Origin: Lachnospiraceae bacterium
GTDB taxonomy: Bacteria > Bacillota > Clostridia > Lachnospirales > Lachnospiraceae
Direction of reading: 5' to 3'
Assembly (NCBI GenBank): GCA_900766815.1
Contig: CAAFWV010000042.1
Location: forward strand, 1 to 34,524
DNA: 34,524 nt
In this document: positions 24,636 to 31,959 of the stretch, one piece after another
How positions within the stretch are numbered: the stretch's first letter is position 1
Layout of the letters: each line of letters opens with the position of its first letter
The notes under the pieces: model-generated
What the model saw: only the letters and a program-made list of their open reading frames with translations
Told to the model about the DNA's origin: nothing
Databases searched by the model: none
Translations under genes and position numbers: made by a program

Positions 24636-26144
24636 ATGGGAAAGGCAACAGGATTTCTTGAGTATGAGAGAGAGGATAATATTACAGTCTCTCCTCTTGA
24701 AAGAATTAAGAACTTTGATGAATTTCATAACGAGATAAATGAGGAAAAGAGAAGGAAGCAGGCTGCCAGATGTATGGAGTGTGGTGTACCGTTCTGTCAG
24801 TCGGGAACCATGATATCGGGAATGGCCAGTGGCTGCCCGCTTCACAATCTTGTTCCGGAGACCAATGATCTGGTATATAAGGGAAATATTGAGAAGGCAT
24901 ATGTGAGACTTAGTAAGACTCACAACTTCCCGGAATTTACTTCCAGAGTATGTCCCGCTCTGTGTGAAGCTGCATGTACCTGCGGCCTGAACGGAGATCC
25001 GGTAAGCACTAAAGATAACGAGCGATATATTATTGATTATGCTTATGCCAATGGCCTTGTTAAGGAGAAGGCACCTGCAGTCAGAACCGGTAAGAGCGTA
25101 GCAATTATTGGTTCAGGTCCTTCGGGTCTTGCAGCTGCAAGCGAGCTTAACATGAGAGGACATAAGGTTACCGTATTCGAGAGGAATGACAGGGTAGGTG
25201 GTCTCCTGAGGTACGGAATCCCCAATATGAAGCTTGATAAGCGAACAATTGACAGACGTATTAAACTGATGGAGGAAGCAGGAATTGAATTTAAGACAAA
25301 TGTCAATGTAGGTGTTGATATTTCAGGCGACGAAATATGCGCTAAGTATGACAGAGTAATCTTAGCATGTGGTGCTTCGAATCCAAGAGATATTAATGCA
25401 GAAGGCAGAGATGCTAAAAATATTTACTTTGCAGTAGATTTCTTATCAGAAGTGAGCAGAAAGCTTATGGATGAGAATTATGATGCAGGTAAGATTATTG
25501 AAGCTAAGGATTACAGCTTCGGCTCGCTTAAAGGCAAGAAAGTAATAGTTATCGGCGGTGGTGATACCGGTAATGACTGTGTTGGTACATCCATAAGGCT
25601 TGGTGCATCCAGTGTGATTCAGCTTGAGATGATGCCAAAGCCGAGTGAATGCAGACTTCCAAGTAACCCTTGGCCCGAATGGCCGAGAGTCCTCAAGACT
25701 GACTACGGTCAGGAGGAGGCAATAGCTCTCTGGGGACATGACCCAAGAATATATCAGACAACTGTAACAGAATTTATCAAGGATAAATCGGGTAAGCTTA
25801 AGGGTGTTCGCACTGTTTCACTTGAATCAAAGGTTGATGAGAGGAGTGGAAGAAGAATAATGGAACCTGTGGAAGGTACTGAGAAGGAACTTAAGGCTGA
25901 TATGGTTCTCATTGCAGCAGGATTCTTAGGAAGCCAGAGTTATGTAGCTGAGAGCTTCAAGGTTAAGCTCAATGACAGAACCAATGTCGAGACAAAGCCC
26001 GGAGAATACGAGACCTCAAGAACCGGCGTTTTTGCCACAGGAGATATGCACAGAGGTCAGTCGCTTGTAGTATGGGCAATTGCCGAAGGAAGGGCGGTTG
26101 CCAAGGCAGTTGATGAAGATATAATGGGATATACCAATCTGTAA
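24636..26144 (+). CDS. gltD: Glutamate synthase, small (beta) subunit
   Basis: Feeds electrons from NADPH through FAD and two 4Fe-4S clusters to GltB. The 502-residue protein starts MGKATGFLEYERED, the canonical beginning; the AGGAGG five bases upstream decides for ATG 24636 over the longer frame that overlaps gltB. Cluster cysteines are visible in ARCMECGVPFCQ, GCPLHN and CPALCEAACTCG (about 45-112). The FAD fold is IIGSGPSGLAAASEL near 156, the NADPH fold VIGGGDTGNDC near 305, and the C-terminal ATGDMHRGQSLVVWAI closes the FAD site. It completes the gltBD pair. No terminator is seen before the ANTAR gene, so read-through is possible. Confidence 0.96.
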   Translation: MGKATGFLEYEREDNITVSPLERIKNFDEFHNEINEEKRRKQAARCMECGVPFCQSGTMISGMASGCPLHNLVPETNDLVYKGNIEKAYVRLSKTHNFPEFTSRVCPALCEAACTCGLNGDPVSTKDNERYIIDYAYANGLVKEKAPAVRTGKSVAIIGSGPSGLAAASELNMRGHKVTVFERNDRVGGLLRYGIPNMKLDKRTIDRRIKLMEEAGIEFKTNVNVGVDISGDEICAKYDRVILACGASNPRDINAEGRDAKNIYFAVDFLSEVSRKLMDENYDAGKIIEAKDYSFGSLKGKKVIVIGGGDTGNDCVGTSIRLGASSVIQLEMMPKPSECRLPSNPWPEWPRVLKTDYGQEEAIALWGHDPRIYQTTVTEFIKDKSGKLKGVRTVSLESKVDERSGRRIMEPVEGTEKELKADMVLIAAGFLGSQSYVAESFKVKLNDRTNVETKPGEYETSRTGVFATGDMHRGQSLVVWAIAEGRAVAKAVDEDIMGYTNL

Positions 26145-26146
26145 TT

Positions 26147-26236
26147 ATTCACGTTGCTAATATAAGTATTGTACTTAGAATTGTTGGAATAGTATAATAT
26201 CTTGTCGGAGATTATTGAAAGGCTGGTAACGTGAAT
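26147..26236. repeat. Long-spaced inverted repeat spanning gltD-ANTAR gap
   Basis: ATTCACGTT (26147-26155) and AACGTGAAT (26228-26236) are perfect 9-bp arms 72 bases apart. The right arm includes the first two bases of the ANTAR start codon. In a read-through transcript from gltD the arms could pair and hide the start; in a transcript from the local promoter the left arm is absent. Confidence 0.45.
26169..26198 (+). promoter_or_regulatory. Probable promoter of the ANTAR regulator gene
   Basis: TTGTAC (26169-26174) and TATAAT (26193-26198) are 18 bases apart; the -10 is perfect and the -35 matches four of six. Transcription would start near 26205, about 30 bases before the gene. Confidence 0.55.
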
Positions 26237-26783
26237 GGGCAGTATAATAGTAGTTATGCCCAAAACTGAAGATGCTAAGAAGATAGCCGGTGCGCTCAGG
26301 AGCAGAGGATTAAGTGTTGATATGGCAACATCTATGGGAGCAGAAGCCCTGCAGTGTATGAATTCCAGGGACTTCGGCGTGGTGGTCAGCGGATTCCGTA
26401 TGCAGGATATGAGCTATCTCGAGCTTAATGACAGCAGACCGAAATACTTCGAGATGATACTGCTTGTATCTGAGAGTAAGCTGTATGCATGCGATGAGAG
26501 CTCAGTAAACATTGTTACCATGCCTCTTCAGGTACCGAGATTGGTTGATGCGGTTAATGTGTCCATGAACAGAATGGACAGACAGGTGTCCCACGATAAG
26601 AAGGGACCGGGCAGCCGCTCTGAGGAGGATCGAAGGATTATCGAAGAGGCTCAGGCTATTGTAATGAATATGAGAGGCTATGGACGCATAGAGAGCTATA
26701 GATTCATACAGAAGAAGAGCATGGACAACAGTATGAATATGGTTGAGATGTCTAAGCACATTATTACCAATGGTTGTCTGTGA
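26235..26783 (+). CDS. ANTAR-domain RNA-binding antitermination regulator
   Basis: A 182-residue regulator with an N-terminal pseudo-receiver fold (about 1-118) and a C-terminal ANTAR domain (about 128-178: RRIIEEAQAIVMNMRGYGR, then ESYRFIQKKSMDN). ANTAR proteins bind paired hairpins in nascent RNA and prevent early termination, often in nitrogen-related genes. The receiver lacks the phosphate-accepting Asp: the site reads VVVSGFRM (Gly53), and the N-terminal acidic pair is missing, so control by phosphorylation is unlikely. That is usual for this Clostridial type. The ribosome site (AAGG, 12 bases off) is weak. Its position just after gltBD suggests control of nitrogen genes; the target RNA was not found. 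Confidence 0.85.
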   Translation: MGSIIVVMPKTEDAKKIAGALRSRGLSVDMATSMGAEALQCMNSRDFGVVVSGFRMQDMSYLELNDSRPKYFEMILLVSESKLYACDESSVNIVTMPLQVPRLVDAVNVSMNRMDRQVSHDKKGPGSRSEEDRRIIEEAQAIVMNMRGYGRIESYRFIQKKSMDNSMNMVEMSKHIITNGCL

Positions 26784-26810
26784 TGGGCATTATGTAGAAG
26801 GAAAAGTTAT

Positions 26811-27656
26811 ATGAAGATTAAATTTACCAAGATGCAGGGTTGTGGAAACGACTATGTATATATAAACGGAATATCTGAAGATGTGCCTGTTCAGGGCAGA
26901 GACGAGATAGTAAGAAAACTGAGTGACAGACATTTCGGAATAGGCTCAGATGGTGTTATTTTTATTAACAGCTCTGATATTGCCGATTTTGAGATGGAGA
27001 TGTGGAATGCTGACGGTACCAGGTCCGAGATGTGTGGAAACGGTATCAGATGCGTGGCAAAGTATGTATATGACTACGGTCTGACAGATAAGGAGGAGCT
27101 GGATATCTGTTCCATGGGAGCAATAAAGCATATCCTGCTTAATGTACAGGCCGGTAAGGTAGCTACCGTGCAGGTGGATATGGGTGAGCCGATAATTAAG
27201 GGCGAGCTTATACCTACCGCATCAACTCTTGATAGGGTAGTTGATTATCCTATTGATGTAATGGGTGAAGAATATAGAATAACATGTGTTTCCATGGGTA
27301 ATCCCCATGCCATTATTTATATCAATGATACTGAGAAGCTGGATATTGACAGGATTGGTCCAAGGATTGAGAATCATGCCTTCTTTCCCAACAGAACCAA
27401 TACGGAATTCGTACAGAATATCGACAGAAAGCATATCAGAATGAGAGTATGGGAGCGAGGCACGGGTGAGACCTTAGCCTGTGGTACCGGCTGTTGTGCA
27501 CTTACTGTTGCGGGAGTTTTGAACGGATTGACAGACAGAGAGGTTGATATTGACGTATTGGGCGGACGAATACATGTTAGGTGGGACGAGACTGACAACC
27601 ATGTATATATGACCGGACCTGCCGTAACAGTATTTGACGGTGAAATTGAGATATAA
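26811..27656 (+). CDS. dapF: Diaminopimelate epimerase
   Basis: Interconverts LL- and meso-diaminopimelate for lysine and peptidoglycan synthesis, using two cysteines without a cofactor. The 281-residue protein has the N-terminal FTKMQGCGNDYVYING, catalytic Cys75 in EMCGNGIRC and catalytic Cys224 in GETLACGTGCCA, with ERGTGET just before it. AAGGAAAA lies a few bases before the ATG. It is 27 bases after the ANTAR gene and 73 before dapL, so the genes may share a transcript. The pairing with dapL gives the two consecutive enzymes of the aminotransferase branch. Confidence 0.96.
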   Translation: MKIKFTKMQGCGNDYVYINGISEDVPVQGRDEIVRKLSDRHFGIGSDGVIFINSSDIADFEMEMWNADGTRSEMCGNGIRCVAKYVYDYGLTDKEELDICSMGAIKHILLNVQAGKVATVQVDMGEPIIKGELIPTASTLDRVVDYPIDVMGEEYRITCVSMGNPHAIIYINDTEKLDIDRIGPRIENHAFFPNRTNTEFVQNIDRKHIRMRVWERGTGETLACGTGCCALTVAGVLNGLTDREVDIDVLGGRIHVRWDETDNHVYMTGPAVTVFDGEIEI

Positions 27657-27663
27657 TGAACCG

Positions 27664-27675
27664 CGGGATATCCCG
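27664..27675. repeat. 12-bp perfect palindrome between dapF and dapL
   Basis: CGGGATATCCCG lies in the 73-base gap between dapF and dapL. In RNA it would make a short hairpin with almost no loop, so a protein site is as likely; no T run follows. Confidence 0.35.
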
Positions 27676-27729
27676 GGAGAAAGGAACATCCGATAGATAT
27701 AGATTTGGTCAAATCGGAAAGTGATAAAA

Positions 27730-28944
27730 ATGGTTAAGATTAATTCAGATTATACATTACTTAGGAGCAGCTATCTGTTCTCAACTATTGCAAAGAAGGT
27801 TAAGGAATATGAACAGGCTAACCCGGAAGCCAATATAATAAGGCTCGGTATAGGAGATGTTACAAGGCCGTTAAGTCCGACTATTATTGACAGTCTTCAT
27901 AAGGCAGTTGATGAGATGGCAGCTGCGGAGACCTTCAGAGGATATGCTCCGGATCTTGGATATGAATTCTTAAGAAGTGCTATTTCCAGGAATGATTATG
28001 AGCTCAGAGGCTGTGACATTGCTGCAGATGAAATCTTTGTATCAGATGGTGCCAAGTCGGATTCGGGAAATATTCAGGAGATATTTTCTAAGGACTGTAA
28101 GGTTGCGGTATGTGACCCGGTATATCCTGTATATGTTGATACCAATGTTATGGCAGGCAGAGCAGGTACATATGATGAGACAAGTGGAAAGTGGAGTAAC
28201 ATCATCTACATGCCCTGTACAAAGGAGACAGGCTTCCTACCGGAGATTCCGACAGAGACTCCGGACCTTATTTATCTTTGCTTCCCCAACAATCCGTCGG
28301 GTTCAACCATGACTAAGGATAGACTCCAGGAATGGGTTGATTATGCTGTAAGGAATAAGGCAATTATTATTTACGATGCAGCATATGAAAGCTATATCAG
28401 CGAAGATAATGTACCTCACTCAATATATGAATGTGAGGGTGCAAGAGAGTGCGCTATTGAGCTTAGATCCTTCTCAAAGAATGCGGGCTTTACCGGAGTG
28501 AGACTTGGATTTACCGTTATTCCCAAAACTCTTATGGTTGATGGAGTAACGCTTCATTCATTGTGGGCAAGAAGACACGGAACTAAGTATAACGGAGCTC
28601 CGTACATAGTTCAGAGAGCCGGAGAGGCAGTATACTCTGAGGAAGGCAAGAAAGAGATAAGAGGTCTTGTTGATTATTATATGAATAATGCCGCCTATAT
28701 CCTTAACGGATTAAAGAAGGCAGGCTATGAGGTATCAGGTGGTGTCAATGCACCTTATATCTGGCTTAAGACTCCCAAGGGAATGACCAGCTGGGAATAC
28801 TTCGATTATCTGCTTAATAATGCATCTGTTGTAGGAACACCGGGCTCAGGCTTCGGACCAAGCGGTGAAGGCTACTTCAGACTGACAGCCTTCGGAGATG
28901 CCGACAAGACTAAGGAAGCAGTTGACAGAATTGTTAATATGTAA
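27730..28944 (+). CDS. dapL: LL-diaminopimelate aminotransferase
   Basis: Makes LL-diaminopimelate directly from tetrahydrodipicolinate and glutamate, bypassing the acylated intermediates. This route is typical of many Clostridia. The 404-residue PLP enzyme of fold type I starts MVKINSDYTLLRSSYLFS, has RLGIGDVTRPLSP, the cofactor-binding GAKSDSGN, LCFPNNPSGS, YDAAYESY and the PLP-binding Lys250 in SFSKNAGFTGVRLGFT. The ATG at 27730 is preferred to GTG 27721 because it gives the family's usual N terminus. It uses glutamate, the product of the gltBD genes upstream, as amino donor. A terminator follows. Confidence 0.95.
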   Translation: MVKINSDYTLLRSSYLFSTIAKKVKEYEQANPEANIIRLGIGDVTRPLSPTIIDSLHKAVDEMAAAETFRGYAPDLGYEFLRSAISRNDYELRGCDIAADEIFVSDGAKSDSGNIQEIFSKDCKVAVCDPVYPVYVDTNVMAGRAGTYDETSGKWSNIIYMPCTKETGFLPEIPTETPDLIYLCFPNNPSGSTMTKDRLQEWVDYAVRNKAIIIYDAAYESYISEDNVPHSIYECEGARECAIELRSFSKNAGFTGVRLGFTVIPKTLMVDGVTLHSLWARRHGTKYNGAPYIVQRAGEAVYSEEGKKEIRGLVDYYMNNAAYILNGLKKAGYEVSGGVNAPYIWLKTPKGMTSWEYFDYLLNNASVVGTPGSGFGPSGEGYFRLTAFGDADKTKEAVDRIVNM

Positions 28945-28968
28945 TTAGGAATTATTCATCTGAAAAAT

Positions 28969-29019
28969 ATCGGGTATACAAACAAACACAGTTTAGTGGA
29001 TGCTTGTATACCCGATTTT
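28969..29019. terminator. Bidirectional intrinsic terminator dapL / hemZ
   Basis: A perfect 13-bp stem (28969-28981 with 29004-29016) with a 22-base loop is followed by TTTT on the plus strand and by a T run on the minus strand (AAAAA at 28963-28967). It lies between two convergent genes. Confidence 0.8.
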
Positions 29020-29038
29020 AAGTTTAATAAGTAAGTTG

Positions 29039-30499
29039 TTATTGGACTGAATACAATTTGCGTTTTCTCTCTATCATTTCATCAATTTTTTCGATATAGA
29101 GCTTAACATCCTTGACGGTGTCGCAGCGTTCCAGTCTGCCACCCGGGAATAAGCGCTTGGAGACCGTACCGGCACCAAGTGCAACAATATCCTGGACCTC
29201 CTCCATGATAAGGATATTATAGATTCCCGCCTTGTTCTTAAGGGCATATCCCACATTCTCGAAGTTACCTGACATATTCTTCTGTCTGTACAGATAATAT
29301 GCTTTCATATCCATATCAGTGGCTACCCTGTTGGTAAGCTCCATAATTTCATCGGAATTATGAATCATATCATAACCCATCTCATCAATTACCTGAGATA
29401 GCCTGCTTGCCCTCTTGATGGCAAGAGAGTGTACAGTTAAGGAATCAGGCTTAAGCTCCTGTACCTTCTCCAAGGTATATCTGACATCATCTATATCTTC
29501 ACCCGGGAGCCCAATAATTAAATCCATATTTATATTATCGAATCCGATATCACGCGCTATTTTATATGCTTCAACTGTTGCTGCGGCGCTGGCCTTGCGC
29601 CCTATTATCCTAAGAGTCTCCTCATTCATGGTCTGGGGATTAACGGATATTCTGGTTACTCCGGCTTCATACAGACACCTGAGCTTGTCTTCCGTAATAG
29701 AGTCTGCGCGTCCGGCTTCAACAGTGAATTCCAGTACATGTGAGAAATCAAGCGAGGATTTAAGGTAGTCAATGAGGTCACGAAGATCATCTGCCTCTAA
29801 GGTTGTAGGTGTACCACCGCCTATGTATACGGTATTTAATACTCTGTCCTTGAAGTTCTCGGATACATAATCTATTTCCTTCTTAAGTGCAGTTATGTAG
29901 TCGGGCACCCACTTACGGTATGCTCCTATTGCATAGGAGGTGAAGGAGCAGTAGAGGCAGGTGCTGGGACAGAAGGGGATGCCAATATAGAGGCTGTAGC
30001 CCTTCTCATAATCTATTCTGCTCAATATCTCATTCTCGTATTCTGCTATATCGGCAGCAAGAGATGCCTTGGAGGTGCTACAGTAATAGGTATGTGTCAT
30101 TGTATCAATAACATCTGCTTTGGACAGACCCTTATCAAGAATGGATTTAGCTATCTTGGTTGGTCTTATTCCGGTAAGGACTCCCCATGGAAGAGAGCGA
30201 CCTGTCGCCTTGGAGAGAATATGGTAGAGAACTCTCTTGAGTTCATTCTTGTATTCCGGTCTGTTGCTGATATCAAGACCGGAAGCATTAATTCCTGATT
30301 TATCGCCTTCAAGACCGGAAGCACTTATAGAGAAACTATCGTTATTTAATTCGATGTAATAATCAGGCTCCGTGCACCCGTTTTCCTTAAGCTTTGTTAT
30401 ATCATTGCTTACCAGCACATCCTCGGAAGGAAAGAAGGCTTTAACAAGTGAGTGGATATCGTATGCATAATTGTCCTGACTGAGTAATATGTATTTCAT
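29039..30499 (-). CDS. hemZ: Radical SAM coproporphyrinogen dehydrogenase-like HemZ
   Basis: A 486-residue radical-SAM protein of the HemN/HemZ group. The N-terminal part (about 1-165) includes GRSLPWGVLTGIRPTKI, characteristic of HemZ. The SAM domain has the cluster motif CPSTCLYC (C177, C181, C184), the YIGGGTPTTL motif, and EFTVEAGRADSIT. HemZ proteins are annotated as oxygen-independent coproporphyrinogen III dehydrogenases, but many Clostridia that carry them lack a full haem pathway, so the true substrate here is unsure. The start lies one base after the stop of the upstream DUF5050 gene, with GGAG inside the end of that gene, so translation is probably coupled. Confidence 0.9.
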   Translation of the reverse strand: MKYILLSQDNYAYDIHSLVKAFFPSEDVLVSNDITKLKENGCTEPDYYIELNNDSFSISASGLEGDKSGINASGLDISNRPEYKNELKRVLYHILSKATGRSLPWGVLTGIRPTKIAKSILDKGLSKADVIDTMTHTYYCSTSKASLAADIAEYENEILSRIDYEKGYSLYIGIPFCPSTCLYCSFTSYAIGAYRKWVPDYITALKKEIDYVSENFKDRVLNTVYIGGGTPTTLEADDLRDLIDYLKSSLDFSHVLEFTVEAGRADSITEDKLRCLYEAGVTRISVNPQTMNEETLRIIGRKASAAATVEAYKIARDIGFDNINMDLIIGLPGEDIDDVRYTLEKVQELKPDSLTVHSLAIKRASRLSQVIDEMGYDMIHNSDEIMELTNRVATDMDMKAYYLYRQKNMSGNFENVGYALKNKAGIYNILIMEEVQDIVALGAGTVSKRLFPGGRLERCDTVKDVKLYIEKIDEMIERKRKLYSVQ

Positions 30500-30500
30500 G

Positions 30501-31523
30501 TTATTTGATTATCTCCGGTGTGAATTCCTCTACATAGATTCCACCCGATACCGGTGTGTGGTATGTAACGGCCTTGTTGTCAAAGGGACGGAAGTATACA
30601 TAGTAGGTGGTTACATTAATATCACAGAATATACCTTCGGAAACGACCTGTTTATCGCTGCCGTCAATGCTCATGCGCATAAGGGCCGGATCGGGCAGGG
30701 CAGAGGAGCGCTGATAGAAGATGTTGCCTGAGGCAATATTGAAGCAGTCCACACGTTCATCAGTAAGCAGCTTATCCTCACCGGTTGCCGGGTCATAGCT
30801 TCTGATATTGTAATTGCCCTCAAGGTCTATGTAATAGAATACATTATTATATAGAATCGGACTGTACATGTTGCGTTCATAGACAATCTCATTGGTTTCA
30901 TTCTGAAGGTCCAACCGTCGCAGATACATATCATCGCTAGCACCTGCGAAGTATATATATCCGTCGCTTACACAGGCAGGAGATACCATATCCTCGACAA
31001 CGGTATGAAGGTTCTTCTTATCCTTGGATATTACATCAAGGTCAGTTCCCGTAGTTTTGGTATAGTGCTGGAAATACAGCCTGTCGCCTATGCAGGATAT
31101 AATCTCAACCGGGTCCTGTGTGTATGCGATGGTATCGGTACCATTCTTGAGTACTCCGAACATGCCGCTTGCACGCCTGATATAGCCCAGTCCCTGGCCT
31201 GTTGTATCACCTGAAAGGGAATAATATATTCTGTTCTTATCCTGATTGAGGGACTGAACCGAAACGGAATTAATCTTCTTATAATCGGTTTCGTTGCTCT
31301 TCATGGAATACAGGGCTCCTCCGTCATAGGAATTGGAGAAGTATACTATTCCCGCTTCGCTGTCCTCGCAGAAGAGACCGTTGTTATTGAGGTTACCGGC
31401 CAGGTTGCCAGGGGTGGTGTTATAGTCGGGCTTCTTCACAATGCCTGATATAACGGCGTATATCACAAGAATCAGTATTATCGCTATGGGAATAATAAGA
31501 GATTTAATATTCTTCTTAGTCAT
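30501..31523 (-). CDS. DUF5050-domain membrane-anchored protein, probable beta-propeller
   Basis: A 340-residue protein with a short basic start, a single N-terminal membrane helix (SLIIPIAIILILVIYAVISG, about 9-28) and an extracellular part made of repeated units such as IVYFSNSYDGGALYSMKS, RIYYSLSG, RLYFQHYT, YIYFAGAS and VFYYIDLEG. The repeats look like propeller blades of the DUF5050 type. No catalytic residue is recognisable. ATG 31523 is preferred to the TTG at 31535, because GGAG is seven bases before it. It is first in a two-gene transcript with hemZ and has a strong promoter. The function is unknown; a cell-surface binding or sensing role is a guess. Confidence 0.8.
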   Translation of the reverse strand: MTKKNIKSLIIPIAIILILVIYAVISGIVKKPDYNTTPGNLAGNLNNNGLFCEDSEAGIVYFSNSYDGGALYSMKSNETDYKKINSVSVQSLNQDKNRIYYSLSGDTTGQGLGYIRRASGMFGVLKNGTDTIAYTQDPVEIISCIGDRLYFQHYTKTTGTDLDVISKDKKNLHTVVEDMVSPACVSDGYIYFAGASDDMYLRRLDLQNETNEIVYERNMYSPILYNNVFYYIDLEGNYNIRSYDPATGEDKLLTDERVDCFNIASGNIFYQRSSALPDPALMRMSIDGSDKQVVSEGIFCDINVTTYYVYFRPFDNKAVTYHTPVSGGIYVEEFTPEIIK

Positions 31524-31585
31524 GTTTATCTCCAAGATATGGTAGCTTACAAAAGTTTTACCACAATTTACAGTAATTATACTCT

Positions 31586-31614
31586 ATTATAGAGGGTAAT
31601 CGTCTTGTCATCAA
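31586..31614 (-). promoter_or_regulatory. Promoter of DUF5050-hemZ transcript
   Basis: On the minus strand TTGATG (31609-31614) and a perfect TATAAT (31586-31591) are 17 bases apart. The -10 lies in the palindrome CTCTA-TTA-TAGAG (31582-31594). A second TATAAT occurs 10 bases downstream. Confidence 0.65.
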
Positions 31615-31633
31615 TGCATACATATTATAAAAT
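31605..31633 (+). promoter_or_regulatory. Promoter of chorismate mutase-DUF815-ppx transcript
   Basis: TTGTCA (31605-31610) and TAAAAT (31628-31633) are 17 bases apart. Its -35 shares bases with the -35 of the divergent DUF5050 promoter, so polymerase can probably occupy only one at a time. Confidence 0.55.
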
Positions 31634-31683
31634 ATTATATTAGAAATCAAGGAAGGAAAGCCATCATTCGGCAAGGGAAATTA

Positions 31684-31953
31684 ATGGAAATTGCAGAGCT
31701 TCGAATAGAGATTAATAACATAGATAATGAGATAGTTAAGCTGCTGGTTCAGAGGATGGAGGTAGCTACAAATATCGGTCTTGAGAAGAAGAAAAGAGGT
31801 CTTCCGGTGTTTGATGCGGTTCGCGAAAGAGAGCGACTGAATACAATATCGGGAATGGTTGAAAGCGATGTGCTTAAGCCTCACATGGAGAATATTTACA
31901 GATGCATCATGGATGAGACCAAGCTGGTCGAAGAGAAGCTTATGGAGGTGTAG
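31684..31953 (+). CDS. Chorismate mutase, AroQ type
   Basis: Turns chorismate into prephenate, the branch to phenylalanine and tyrosine. The 89-residue all-helical protein has the AroQ pattern: LRIEINNIDNEIVKLLVQRM at the start, then IGLEKKKRGLPVFDAVRERE, and a C-terminal helix. The Arg, Lys and Arg/Glu positions that bind the substrate are present. It is a stand-alone mutase with no dehydratase or dehydrogenase fused to it. AAGGGAAA precedes the ATG. It is six bases from the DUF815 gene, which is not an aromatic-pathway gene. Confidence 0.88.
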   Translation: MEIAELRIEINNIDNEIVKLLVQRMEVATNIGLEKKKRGLPVFDAVRERERLNTISGMVESDVLKPHMENIYRCIMDETKLVEEKLMEV

Positions 31954-31959
31954 GGTCAG

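Noticed and set aside
31524..31535. TTG start giving four more residues for the DUF5050 protein
   Set aside because: The TTG overlaps the GGAG sequence that serves the ATG at 31523, so it is part of the ribosome site.
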